64,000 nt of DNA from Dehalogenimonas sp. W (lineage in GTDB: Bacteria > Chloroflexota > Dehalococcoidia > Dehalococcoidales > Dehalococcoidaceae), in the NCBI RefSeq assembly GCF_037094495.1, contig NZ_CP146612.1, positions 1,708,241 through 1,772,240 on the forward strand, read 5' to 3'. Of the stretch, positions 48,428 to 56,606 are shown in pieces. The number at the start of each line of letters is the position of its first letter. Position 1 is the first letter of the stretch. The notes under the pieces are model-generated. The model saw only the letters and a list, made by a program, of their open reading frames with translations. It was not told the origin of the DNA and searched no databases. The translations under genes were made by a program, and so were the position numbers.

Positions 48428-48494
48428 TTCCAAGCCGGTTGATTTGCCGCTCCAGGCTATTGAATTCGTCATTGGATATTCTATTCTTGCAATC
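48420..48494 (-). pseudogene. C-terminal remnant of an AbiEii toxin paralogue
   Basis: The minus strand reads DEFNSLERQINRLGTR-stop, matching the end of the toxin at 46379 (LRNLETEINQLVPR-stop). Only about 24 codons remain and the rest of the gene is gone. It is preceded on the plus strand by the same repeat as the intact gene. Confidence 0.7.
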
Positions 48495-48514
48495 CAAACC
48501 AAAATCTCTATAAT
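48487..48514 (+). promoter_or_regulatory. Candidate promoter for the NYN gene
   Basis: TTGCAA, 16-base spacer, perfect TATAAT, about 52 bases before the ATG; it begins inside the AbiEii remnant. Confidence 0.55.
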
Positions 48515-48566
48515 GGGCCTTTATGTTTGAAAATAGGACAACCGGATAACACTCCAGACAACGACT

Positions 48567-49073
48567 ATGAACACCAATACAATAAATTCAGACACACCCA
48601 CGAATAATTATGCATTCATTGATAGTCAGAATCTGAATCTTGCTATCAGGGATCAGGGTTGGACACTAGATTTCTTGAAATATCGCCAGTACCTGACCAA
48701 GAAATATGGTATTACCAAGGCGTTTTTGTTCATTGGCTTTGCTCCCGAAAACCAAAACATGTACACAAACCTTCAGAAAAACGGTTACGTTCTGGTGTTT
48801 AAGCCCACACTGAAATTGCCTGATGGAAAAGTTAAAGGTAACGTTGACGCAGAGCTAGTGCTGCATACCATGATAGAATTCGCTAATTTTGACCAGGCTC
48901 TCATCGTTACCGGAGATGGTGACTTTTTTTGTCTGGTGGACTATCTACATAGAAAAAATAAGCTTCTGAAGTTGATGATACCAAACCAGTATAAGTACTC
49001 ATCCCTTTTAAGGGGATTGATGTCCCACATCGTCTTTATGAATAATCTTAGAAAAATTCTGGAGTATAAATAA
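48567..49073 (+). CDS. NYN domain (PIN-like) nuclease
   Basis: A 168-residue LabA/NYN-type protein. The acidic residues of the PIN-like active site are in YAFIDSQNLNLAI, GNVDAELVLH and IVTGDGDFFCLVDYL. Such proteins are predicted single-strand RNA nucleases. The gene is AT-rich relative to its neighbours and lies among toxin genes and repeats, which suggests transfer. The stop is followed by an inverted repeat GAGAGGC/GCCTCTC (49077-49118) without a T run. Confidence 0.88.
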   Translation: MNTNTINSDTPTNNYAFIDSQNLNLAIRDQGWTLDFLKYRQYLTKKYGITKAFLFIGFAPENQNMYTNLQKNGYVLVFKPTLKLPDGKVKGNVDAELVLHTMIEFANFDQALIVTGDGDFFCLVDYLHRKNKLLKLMIPNQYKYSSLLRGLMSHIVFMNNLRKILEYK

Positions 49074-49076
49074 GAA

Positions 49077-49687
49077 GAGAGGCATTGCTGCCGGACAAGC
49101 CCCGCAGATTGGCCTCTCATCGTGATCCGTTTACCATTTTAGTATCACTGGTGTTAATTGTCAATGGTTACCGAGCTGTCAGCCGTCAGCGGTCAGCTTT
49201 CAGCTTTCAGCTTTTTAGTTCACAGTTTACAGTGGACAGTAAGCAGTTACCGCGATAGAACGTGGATCCCACGCTTTCGCGTAGGATAACGGGGTACGGG
49301 GTGGACCGAGATTGCCACGGCCGCCAGAGCGGCCTCGCAATGACGGGGTGGGGAGCTGTCAGCTGTCAGCCGTCAGGTATCAGCTTTCCGCTGGAATTTC
49401 TAAATCCAAAACAAATCACAATATTAAAGGTCCAAAATACCCAACAAGGGACCGAGATTGCCACGTCGCTTCGCTCCCCGCAATGACGGGGGATGCGAGC
49501 TGTCAGCAGTCAGCGTTTTAGTTTACCGTATGCAGTTTTCAGTAGACAGTATTACCGGGCGGGCAGGTCTTAGACCTGCCCCTACCAAACGTTATTAGGC
49601 TATTGTTGCTAGATTGCCACGGCCACCGAAGCGGCCTCGCAATGACGGGGGATGGTTATGAAGCACGGATATGAAACCATATTCTTA
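49077..49687. repeat. Repeat-filled intergenic region with an empty IS110 site
   Basis: No gene. The GTCAGC repeat, TTCACAGTTTACAG repeat, GTGGATCCCACGC hairpin repeat, two GAGATTGCCACG repeats, an AT-rich repeat and a palindrome at 49561 are recognisable. At 49231-49247 the sequence ACAGTGGACAG-TAAGCAGTT (core AG at 49238) is the unoccupied counterpart of the copy 2 insertion site. Confidence 0.85.
49561..49581. repeat. Palindromic repeat, GGGCAGGTCT type
   Basis: GGGCAGGTCT-T-AGACCTGCCC, followed by CTACC. It has a different stem sequence from the copies at 27178 and 62848 but the same GGGC...GCCC ends and full pairing. Confidence 0.8.
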
Positions 49688-49716
49688 TTGACAAAGGCGC
49701 TGTGGGCATTTAGACT
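49688..49716 (+). promoter_or_regulatory. Candidate promoter for the tubulin-like gene
   Basis: Perfect TTGACA, 17-base spacer, TAGACT, about 30 bases before the ATG. Confidence 0.65.
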
Positions 49717-49746
49717 CAAACTGAATAAAACTGGGAGGACGCTCCG

Positions 49747-50922
49747 ATGAAATTAGTAGTTGTCGGTCTGGGACAGGCCGGAGGCCGGATTGCCGATGAA
49801 TTCGCTCGTATCGCCATCAAGGTCAGGCAGGACCGGGGTCTGCGGATTGTAACCGATATACTGGCGGTGAATACCGACACGGCGGATCTGTCCTCGCTGG
49901 TTAAAGTTAAAAAGGATCAGCAGCACCGGATATTGATCGGGGGCGGGCAGACGCATGGTCACGGCGTGGCCAAGATATCCGAGATGGGCGCCGAGATAGC
50001 CAGGAGCGAAAAGGACAACCTGATCGGCATCGTTAAAAAGAACGACCGGTTTTATGAGGCCGATGCCATTATGCTGCTGGCTTCGGGCGGCGGCGGTACC
50101 GGTTCCGGGACGCTGCCGGTGGTGGCCCAGGCGTTTAAGGAAAGCTTCCGCGACAAGCCGGTTTATGCCATGGTGGCCCTGCCCTACGAGCATGAGCGGC
50201 AGACCGAGGAACGGGCTGTTTTTAACACGGCGATGTGTTTGAAATCCACCCACGCGGTGACTGACGCCATTATTCTGGTGGACAATCAGCGCTTTATCCG
50301 CAAGGCCCAGTCACTGGCGAATAATTTCCAGAAGATCAATGAACTCATCGTGGCGCCGTTTTACAACCTGCTGGCCGCCGGCGAGGAGAACAAACCCAAA
50401 TACATCGGCTCTTCGGTGCTGGACACCGGCGATATCAAGGAAACGCTGGTCGGCTGGTCCGGCATCGGCTACGGGACGGTGGACGTGGATATCATTCCCA
50501 AGTTCCGCGGGGAAAACAACTACCTGAAAAAGAACATGGAATCCCAGCGCGGACTGTATGCCATGGATGAGGCGCTGGCGGAGATGTCGGTGGCCATCAA
50601 TCCGGTGGACGCCGGGCGTGCGGCGCTTTTGGTATCCGGACCGGCCAAGGAAATCAGCCTGGATATGATTGCTGACCTGTCCGAGCGGCTTCGGGAAGTG
50701 GCGCCGCAGGCGCAGCAGCGCATGGGCGATTATCCGCGGGAACGCGGCGTCATGGATGTCAGTATTATTATGTCCGAGTTGGCGGACCTGGCTATTCTGC
50801 GGCAGTTCTTCCAGGATTCCAAGGAATTGGCGGTGGAGTTCAAGGAGCGCCAGAAGCTCCGGGCGGTGAAGGCCGATCTGACTGAGGAAGCGGCGCGGGA
50901 TGTGCCGTCGTTGTTGGAATGA
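49747..50922 (+). CDS. Tubulin/FtsZ-like GTPase
   Basis: A 391-residue protein with the tubulin fold. The N-terminal MKLVVVGLGQAGGRIADEF is a variant of the FtsZ opening and LLASGGGGTGSGTLPVVAQ contains the GGGTGS(G) nucleotide signature (about residue 115). ILAVNTDTADLSSL is the FtsZ-like NTD. The region after ~250 differs from cell-division FtsZ and there is no FtsA-binding tail (the end is RDVPSLLE). It resembles the CetZ/FtsZ-like proteins of Dehalococcoidia and Archaea with shape or unknown roles. GGGAGGAC precedes the ATG. No division genes are adjacent. Confidence 0.88.
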   Translation: MKLVVVGLGQAGGRIADEFARIAIKVRQDRGLRIVTDILAVNTDTADLSSLVKVKKDQQHRILIGGGQTHGHGVAKISEMGAEIARSEKDNLIGIVKKNDRFYEADAIMLLASGGGGTGSGTLPVVAQAFKESFRDKPVYAMVALPYEHERQTEERAVFNTAMCLKSTHAVTDAIILVDNQRFIRKAQSLANNFQKINELIVAPFYNLLAAGEENKPKYIGSSVLDTGDIKETLVGWSGIGYGTVDVDIIPKFRGENNYLKKNMESQRGLYAMDEALAEMSVAINPVDAGRAALLVSGPAKEISLDMIADLSERLREVAPQAQQRMGDYPRERGVMDVSIIMSELADLAILRQFFQDSKELAVEFKERQKLRAVKADLTEEAARDVPSLLE

Positions 50923-51190
50923 GGCGAGCTCGCAAGGACAGTGAAATACTACCAATACTACAAATACTACCAATTTCCAATATTTGAATAAGGGTACCGA
51001 GATTGCTTCGCCGAAGGCTCGCAAGGACGGGGGCGAGCTATCAGCTATCAGCCGTCAGGTATCAGCTTTTTAGTTCACAGTTTACAGTTCACAGTTTACA
51101 GTAGGCAGTGATTAGAACGTGGATCCCACGCTTTCGCGTAGGATGACAGAAGGCGAGCTATCAGCCGTCAGCCGTCAGGTATTGAGTTCA

Positions 51191-51309
51191 CAGTTTACAG
51201 TTCACAGTTCACAGTTTACAGTTCACAGTTCACAGTTTACAGTTCACAGTTTACAGTTCACAGTTTACAGTTCACAGTTCACAGTTTACAGTTTACAGTT
51301 TACAGTTTA
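51191..51309. repeat. Heptamer tandem repeat (CAGTTYA)17
   Basis: Seventeen uninterrupted 7-base units, each CAGTTCA or CAGTTTA, the fifth-variable base following T C C T C C T C T C T C C T T T T. The same heptamer in pairs forms the dispersed TTCACAGTTTACAG repeat. It is likely to vary in length between strains. Confidence 0.9.
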
Positions 51310-51450
51310 CAGTAGGCAGTGATTAGAACGTGGATCCCACGCTTTCGCGTGGGATGACAGAAGGCGAGCTATCAGCTATCAGCCGTCAGGTATCAGCTTT
51401 TTAGTTCACAGTATACAGTTCACAGTTAGCAGTAGGCAGTATTACCGGGC

Positions 51451-51471
51451 GGGCGAGGCATGGCCTCGCCC
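51451..51471. repeat. Palindromic repeat, GGGCGAGGC type
   Basis: GGGCGAGGC-ATG-GCCTCGCCC; the stem is fully paired and differs from the GGGCTAGG type by a compensated change. Confidence 0.8.
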
Positions 51472-51578
51472 CTTCATTAGTTACTGGCGGGGTTTGGCGT
51501 GGGGCGGGTTTCGTTGTACAATGATTCAATTATTCCGTTTTTGGGGCCGTAATACGCCGGTAATAACGGACGGATAAT

Positions 51579-51607
51579 TTGCCAACTTTGGTCAATCAGG
51601 CTATACT
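51579..51607 (+). promoter_or_regulatory. Candidate promoter of the nuo operon
   Basis: TTGCCA, 17-base spacer, TATACT, about 45 bases before nuoA. A second candidate (TTGGCG-17-TACAAT) lies at 51494-51522. Confidence 0.55.
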
Positions 51608-51652
51608 AACCTATAACTTTTGGCCTAGTACCCCCCGGAGGCTGGACACCCT

Positions 51653-52027
51653 ATGTTAACTCAATTCGGCTATGTCGGGCTTTTTCTAATTATTGCGATC
51701 GGCTTCATTTTAGTGACGCTGGGTATTCCGGCGCTGCTGGCCCGGCTGACCAAAATCGTGCCGCGCAATCCCAGCCCGATCAAACAGGAAACCTATGAGT
51801 GCGGTATGGAAACGACCGGCCGCTCCTGGGTGCAGTTCAACTTCCGATATTATATTTACGCGTTGATGCTTATCGTCATGGATGTGCTGGCGGTGTTCCT
51901 CTACCCGTGGGCAGCCAGTCTGGGCGACCTGGGGGTGGGGGCTTTCTTCATCGCCGTATTCTTCCTGTTTATGGTCAGCGTGGGTTATTTTTACGCCTGG
52001 AAGAAAGGGGCGCTCCAATGGCAATAG
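51653..52027 (+). CDS. nuoA: Complex I subunit A
   Basis: A 124-residue membrane subunit with three hydrophobic segments and the conserved [12 protein letters not shown] loop between the first two. CCGGAGG precedes the ATG. It overlaps nuoB by 10 bases and opens an 11-gene operon. Confidence 0.95.
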   Translation: MLTQFGYVGLFLIIAIGFILVTLGIPALLARLTKIVPRNPSPIKQETYECGMETTGRSWVQFNFRYYIYALMLIVMDVLAVFLYPWAASLGDLGVGAFFIAVFFLFMVSVGYFYAWKKGALQWQ

Positions 52028-52629
52028 AGCAGCCGTTTAACTACGCTTATTCCGACCTGGAGCTGGATGCCCGCGAGGGCGAGTGGGTGGAAAGCTTCTT
52101 TCGGGATAATCAGACGCCGATTGCCGACCCGGCTGCGTGGCTGAGCGAAGATGCGTTGCCGCCGAATGTGCTGCTGACCAGCGTGGACAAGGTGGTCAAC
52201 TGGTCCCGGCGCTACTCCATGTGGCCGGTGACCTTCGGGCTGGCCTGCTGCGCCATTGAGATGATGACCATGGCGGCTTCCCGGTTTGACCTGGCGCGCT
52301 TCGGGATGGAGATCTTCCGGGCCTCGCCGCGGCAGGCGGACCTGATGATCATTGCCGGAACGCTGACCTGGAAAATGGCGCCGTGGCTGCGGCGGATTTA
52401 CGACCAGATGCCCGACCCCAAGTGGGTGCTGGCGATGGGTTCCTGCGGCGTTACCGGCGGACTGTTTAAGGATTCTTATTCCGTGGTGCCGGGATTCAAT
52501 AAGGTGGTGCCGGTGGATGTGTACGTCCAGGGCTGTCCGCCCCGGCCGGAAGCGCTGCTCCAGGCTATTCTGGATATCCACGCCAAGGTGGATAAAATGA
52601 GCCCGACCCGCAAGGCGGTGCAGCCCTGA
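52018..52629 (+). CDS. nuoB: Complex I subunit B (cluster N2)
   Basis: A 203-residue subunit that carries cluster N2 and passes electrons to quinone. The tandem Cys are in [11 protein letters not shown], with further ligands in [11 protein letters not shown] and [13 protein letters not shown] longer open frame extends upstream through nuoA, but the ATG at 52018 ([12 protein letters not shown]) is the natural start. The first ~30 residues are slightly longer than in many NuoB. Confidence 0.95.
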   Translation: MAIEQPFNYAYSDLELDAREGEWVESFFRDNQTPIADPAAWLSEDALPPNVLLTSVDKVVNWSRRYSMWPVTFGLACCAIEMMTMAASRFDLARFGMEIFRASPRQADLMIIAGTLTWKMAPWLRRIYDQMPDPKWVLAMGSCGVTGGLFKDSYSVVPGFNKVVPVDVYVQGCPPRPEALLQAILDIHAKVDKMSPTRKAVQP

Positions 52630-53078
52630 TGCCGGAGCAGGATTTAGCCCATATTGCCGCCCGGCTGAATAAAGAGTTCGGCGAAGGCACTGCGGCGGCC
52701 GATGACCTCCGGCTGATAATTTGTGCTGAGCGGTTAAGCCAGGCGGCGACGCTGCTCCGGGACGCGCCGGAGTACGGCTTTGATTATTTGAATTCACTGA
52801 CCGCGGCGGATCACAAGACCCATTTTTCCGTGGTCTATCACCTGACCGCGCTGGAAGCCGGCCGGCGGCTGAGCTTCAAGGTGGACCTGGACGACCGGGA
52901 GAATCCGCTGCTGCCTTCGGTCATCAGTGTCTGGCGCGGCGCCGACCTCCAGGAACGCGAAGTATTTGATATGTTCGGCATCACCTTCAGCGGTCACCCC
53001 AATCTCAAGCGGTTGTTCATGTGGGAAGGCTTCCCGGGCTATCCGCTGCGAAAGGACTGGGTGAACCGTGACGTTTAA
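52629..53078 (+). CDS. nuoC: Complex I subunit C
   Basis: A 149-residue 30-kDa-type subunit. QEREVFDMFGITFSGHPN and GYPLRKDWVNRDV are the family signature. Start and nuoB stop overlap (TGATG). It is short, as in other bacteria where C and D are separate. Confidence 0.94.
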   Translation: MPEQDLAHIAARLNKEFGEGTAAADDLRLIICAERLSQAATLLRDAPEYGFDYLNSLTAADHKTHFSVVYHLTALEAGRRLSFKVDLDDRENPLLPSVISVWRGADLQEREVFDMFGITFSGHPNLKRLFMWEGFPGYPLRKDWVNRDV

Positions 53079-54171
53079 GACCGAGCATTATGTCATCAAT
53101 ATCGGCCCGCAGCACCCCAGTACCCACGGCGTTTTCCGCCTGCGGCTGACGCTGGACGGCGAGGTCATTGTGGATGTGGAGCCGATCTTCGGCTACCTGC
53201 ACCGGGGGATGGAGAAACTGGCCGAAGGCCGGAATTACACCAAGAACATCCCGCTGACCGACCGGCTGGATTACCTGGCATCCATGATCAATAACCAGGG
53301 CTACTGCATGGCGGTGGAAGACCTGCTCAAGATTGAAGTGCCGGAGCGGGCGCAGTATATCCGGGTCATCATGGCCGAGTTGCAGCGCATCGGGGCGCAC
53401 CTGGCCGGCATCGGCTTTTTCCTCAACGACATCGGTGCTTTCATGACGCCGCTGCTGTATATGTTCCGCGAACGGGAAAAAATCGTAGAGCTGTTTGATA
53501 TGGTCTGCGGCCAGCGGTTGAATTATAACTACATGCGCTTCGGCGGTGTGGCCATGGACCTGCCCGATGAATTTTTACCGGCGCTGAAAAAGCTGCTGAA
53601 CGAATTACCCGGCTTTATAAATGAATACGATCAACTGATCACCACCAATGAGATTGTACTGGTGCGCTCCAAGGGCGTGGGCATCCTGCCGCGGGAGATG
53701 GCCGTCAATACTTCCGCCGCCGGGCCGGTGCTGCGGGGCAGCGGGGTAAAGTGGGACCTGCGCAAGAACCGGCCCTACTCTATTTACGACCGCTTTGAAT
53801 TTGATATTCCGGTGGGCGAACACGGCGATACCTATGACCGCTACCTGGTGCGCATGGAAGAGATGCGCCAGAGCGTGCGGATTTTGAAACAGGCGGCGGC
53901 GCAAATACCCGAAGGCGAGTATATGGGCAAGGTGTCCAAGCTGATCCGGCCGCCGGCCGGGGAGACCTATACCGCGGTGGAAGGCGCCAAGGGGGAGCTG
54001 GGCTTCTATATCATTGCCGACGGCTCCGAAAACCCGTACCGCTGGCATGTGCGCGCCCCCAGCCTGATCAACCTGACGGCGCTGCGGGAGATGCTGATCG
54101 GCTGGAAGGTGGCTGACCTGATGGCTATCTTCGGCAGTATTGATATCGTGATGGGCGAGGTGGACCGGTAA
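53068..54171 (+). CDS. nuoD: Complex I subunit D (quinone-site subunit)
   Basis: A 367-residue subunit that forms the quinone cavity with NuoB. It starts at GTG and shows IGPQHPSTHGVFRL near the N-terminus (the quinone-binding His), then RIGAHLAGIGFFLNDIGA and the C-terminal FGSIDIVMGEVDR. The start overlaps nuoC by 11 bases. Confidence 0.95.
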   Translation: MTFKTEHYVINIGPQHPSTHGVFRLRLTLDGEVIVDVEPIFGYLHRGMEKLAEGRNYTKNIPLTDRLDYLASMINNQGYCMAVEDLLKIEVPERAQYIRVIMAELQRIGAHLAGIGFFLNDIGAFMTPLLYMFREREKIVELFDMVCGQRLNYNYMRFGGVAMDLPDEFLPALKKLLNELPGFINEYDQLITTNEIVLVRSKGVGILPREMAVNTSAAGPVLRGSGVKWDLRKNRPYSIYDRFEFDIPVGEHGDTYDRYLVRMEEMRQSVRILKQAAAQIPEGEYMGKVSKLIRPPAGETYTAVEGAKGELGFYIIADGSENPYRWHVRAPSLINLTALREMLIGWKVADLMAIFGSIDIVMGEVDR

Positions 54172-55226
54172 TGGACTGGGGACACTTCCTGATCTTTACG
54201 GTGATACTCTTCGGCTTTGTTATTTCCGGCGTGCTGTTCTTTATCTGGTACGAACGCCGCGGCCTGGGGCGCTTTCAGCTCCGGCCGGGCCCGAACCGGG
54301 CCGGACCCTTCGGGCTGCTGCAGCCCATTGCCGATGCGGTCAAGGTGCTGCTGAAGGAAGACCTGGTGCCGGCGCTGGCCGACAAGCCGGTGCATTTCCT
54401 GGCGCCGCTGGTGGCCTTTGTGCCGGCGATGGCCGTATTTGCGGTGATTCCCTTCGGCGACGGGGCGCTGCTGGCCGACCTGAATATCGGTATTCTGTAT
54501 ATCATGGCGGTCAGTTCCATGATCGTCATCGGCATCTTCATGGCCGGCTGGAGCTCCTCCAACAAGTATTCCCTGCTGGGCGCGATGCGCACCATTGCCC
54601 AGGAAGTCAGCTATGAGATACCGCTGGTGCTGTCCATTCTGGGGGCGGTGATGCTGGCGGGGTCGCTGTCGCTTAACGACATCGTCAAGGCCCAGGACGT
54701 GCCGTTCATTTTATTACAACCGCTGGGTTTCCTGATTTATATGACTGCCGCCATGGCCGAGATCAACCGGACGCCGTTTGACCTGCTGGAAGCGGATTCT
54801 GAGATTATTGCCGGTTTCCAGACGGAATACTCCGGCATGAAATTCGGACTGTTCTATCTGACTGAGTACGCGGAGACGCTGTCGGTATCGGCCATCGCCA
54901 GTACGCTGTTCCTGGGCGGCTGGGCCGGCCCGGCTTTCCTGCCCGGCTTTGCCTGGCTGATTTTGAAGATTATCGCGGTGTTCAGCTTGATCCTGTGGGT
55001 GCGCGCCACTTTCCCGCGGCTGCGGATTGACCAGGTGATGGCCTTCTGCTGGAAGTTCCTGCTGCCGCTGGCGCTCCTGAACCTGCTGCTGACCGCAGTG
55101 CTGGTGCTGACCGGGCTGAACGACCAGTTATGGCTGGCTATCCCGCTGAACCTGGCGCTGGCGGTGGTGCTGATTATCGGCCTGAGCCGGCAATACAAAA
55201 CCGGAGGCGGCCATGCCGTCAATTAA
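54171..55226 (+). CDS. nuoH: Complex I subunit H
   Basis: A 351-residue membrane subunit with eight hydrophobic segments. LRPGPNRAGPFGLLQPIADA, AMRTIAQEVSYEIPL and EINRTPFDLLEADSEIIAGF are the charged loops that line the quinone entry. It overlaps nuoD (TAATG) and nuoI (14 bases). Confidence 0.95.
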   Translation: MDWGHFLIFTVILFGFVISGVLFFIWYERRGLGRFQLRPGPNRAGPFGLLQPIADAVKVLLKEDLVPALADKPVHFLAPLVAFVPAMAVFAVIPFGDGALLADLNIGILYIMAVSSMIVIGIFMAGWSSSNKYSLLGAMRTIAQEVSYEIPLVLSILGAVMLAGSLSLNDIVKAQDVPFILLQPLGFLIYMTAAMAEINRTPFDLLEADSEIIAGFQTEYSGMKFGLFYLTEYAETLSVSAIASTLFLGGWAGPAFLPGFAWLILKIIAVFSLILWVRATFPRLRIDQVMAFCWKFLLPLALLNLLLTAVLVLTGLNDQLWLAIPLNLALAVVLIIGLSRQYKTGGGHAVN

Positions 55227-55794
55227 GAACTTCGGCGAAGGACTGTGGCGCGGCTTGAAGATTACCTTCAAGCACCTGGGCCGGAAGTGGATTACCGTCC
55301 AGTATCCGGAGCAGAAGCTGACCATGTCCAAACGGGTCCGCGGGACCGATATCATCTGGGACCGGGAGAGTTGTATCTCCTGCCGCGCCTGCGAACGGGC
55401 CTGCCCGGTGGGCGCCATTAAGATGGAGGTATCCCGGGGGGAGGATAAGAAACTCCAGACCGATGATATTACGACCGATCTGGGACTGTGCATCTACTGC
55501 GGGCTGTGCATTGAATCCTGCCCGACCGGCAAGTCCATATACCTGGGTTACAATTATGCCAATACCACCTACCGCTGTACCCAGTGCGCCACGGCCAAGA
55601 CCGGCACCAGCCCGTCCGACGGGCGCTGCGGCGAGCTGATACTGAGCAACGACGCCCTGCTGCCGGACGATATCAAACGGCCCCGCTCCGGCTACTACCG
55701 TCCGGAACGGGCTGCCGAACTGCCGGAGCAGACGCTGCTGGTGTATAAAACCACCTATGCCGAAGACCGCCGCAATAAGAAGGAGGGCAAATAA
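55213..55794 (+). CDS. nuoI: Complex I subunit I (double 4Fe-4S)
   Basis: A 193-residue ferredoxin-like subunit carrying clusters N6a and N6b in CISCRACERACPVG and CIYCGLCIESCPTG. In a complex without NuoEFG this is where an outside reductant, probably ferredoxin, could deliver electrons. The C-terminal ~60 residues carry two extra Cys (YRCTQCATAK). Overlaps nuoH and nuoJ. Confidence 0.95.
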   Translation: MPSIKNFGEGLWRGLKITFKHLGRKWITVQYPEQKLTMSKRVRGTDIIWDRESCISCRACERACPVGAIKMEVSRGEDKKLQTDDITTDLGLCIYCGLCIESCPTGKSIYLGYNYANTTYRCTQCATAKTGTSPSDGRCGELILSNDALLPDDIKRPRSGYYRPERAAELPEQTLLVYKTTYAEDRRNKKEGK

Positions 55795-56279
55795 TGGAGA
55801 TTGCCTTTTTCATCTTTGCCGCCGGTATCATCGGCACGGCGCTGGCGGTGGTGCTGCTTAAGAATATCTTCCGCGCCTCGCTGATGCTGGTGCTGTGCTT
55901 CTTTTTGATTGCCGGGCTGTTCATTACACTGTTTGCCGACTTTCTGGCGGCGATCCAGGTGCTGATCTATGTGGGCGCCATCTCGGTGCTGATTATTCTG
56001 GCCATCATGCTGACGCGCGAGATCCAGACCGGCAACCTGTCCAACCGGCTGAAGACCCCGGCGCTGTTTGCCGGCGGCGGGGTGACGCTGGCGCTGATTG
56101 CCACCACGGTGACGACTGACTGGAATATTTCCGCCGCGGCGCCGGCGGAGGATACCACGGCATCACTGGCCGCACTGCTCTTTGCCGCCGACGGTTATAT
56201 GCTGGCGGTGGAAATGGCGGCGGTGCTGCTGCTGACCGCGATTATCGGCGCGATCATCCTGGTGAGGGATAACAAATAA
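55794..56279 (+). CDS. nuoJ: Complex I subunit J
   Basis: A 161-residue subunit with five hydrophobic segments. It carries FLAAIQVLIYVGAISVLI, the NuoJ signature (the broken helix used in proton transfer). Overlaps nuoI (TAATG) and nuoK. Confidence 0.94.
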   Translation: MEIAFFIFAAGIIGTALAVVLLKNIFRASLMLVLCFFLIAGLFITLFADFLAAIQVLIYVGAISVLIILAIMLTREIQTGNLSNRLKTPALFAGGGVTLALIATTVTTDWNISAAAPAEDTTASLAALLFAADGYMLAVEMAAVLLLTAIIGAIILVRDNK

Positions 56280-56590
56280 TGGAAATCGGCCTGAATCATT
56301 ATCTGGTGTTGTCCGCGGTGCTGTTCGGCATCGGGCTGTGGGGCGCGTTGTCCAAACGCAGCGCCGTGGTTATTTTAATGTGCATTGAACTGATGCTGAA
56401 TGCGGCGGCCATCGCCATGGTGGCCTTTTCCCGTTATGTTACCCCGGAACTCTTAACCGGGCAGGTATTCACCATCTTTATTATCGTAGTGGCCGCAGCG
56501 GAAGCGACGGTGGCGCTGGCCATCATCATGAATATCTACCGCAGCCGCGACACCATAGATGCCACCAAGATTGATTTAATGAAATGGTAG
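56279..56590 (+). CDS. nuoK: Complex I subunit K
   Basis: A 103-residue, three-helix subunit. The two membrane glutamates are in LMCIELMLNAAA and VVAAAEATVALAI. Overlaps nuoJ. Confidence 0.95.
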   Translation: MEIGLNHYLVLSAVLFGIGLWGALSKRSAVVILMCIELMLNAAAIAMVAFSRYVTPELLTGQVFTIFIIVVAAAEATVALAIIMNIYRSRDTIDATKIDLMKW

Positions 56591-56606
56591 AGAGAGTGAA
56601 CGCATA

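Larger units (their letters stand above)
50923..51480. repeat. Repeat-filled region upstream of the nuo operon
   Basis: No gene. AAATACTACCAATTTCC and GAGATTGCTTCGCCG repeats (also at 27290), GCTATCAGC/GTCAGG repeats, three GTGGATCCCACGC hairpin copies, the heptamer tandem repeat and a palindrome at 51451. Confidence 0.85.

Noticed and set aside
51191..51309. CRISPR-like array
   Set aside because: Units are 7 bases with no spacers and no cas genes are present; it is a simple tandem repeat.
49262..51322. Open frames starting MDPTLSRRMT, containing SQFTVHSSQFTV repeats
   Set aside because: Chance translations of the dispersed and tandem repeats; no ribosome site and no conserved protein.
51799..52017. 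Upstream extension of the nuoB frame
   Set aside because: It lies inside nuoA in another frame; NuoB homology begins at [12 protein letters not shown].
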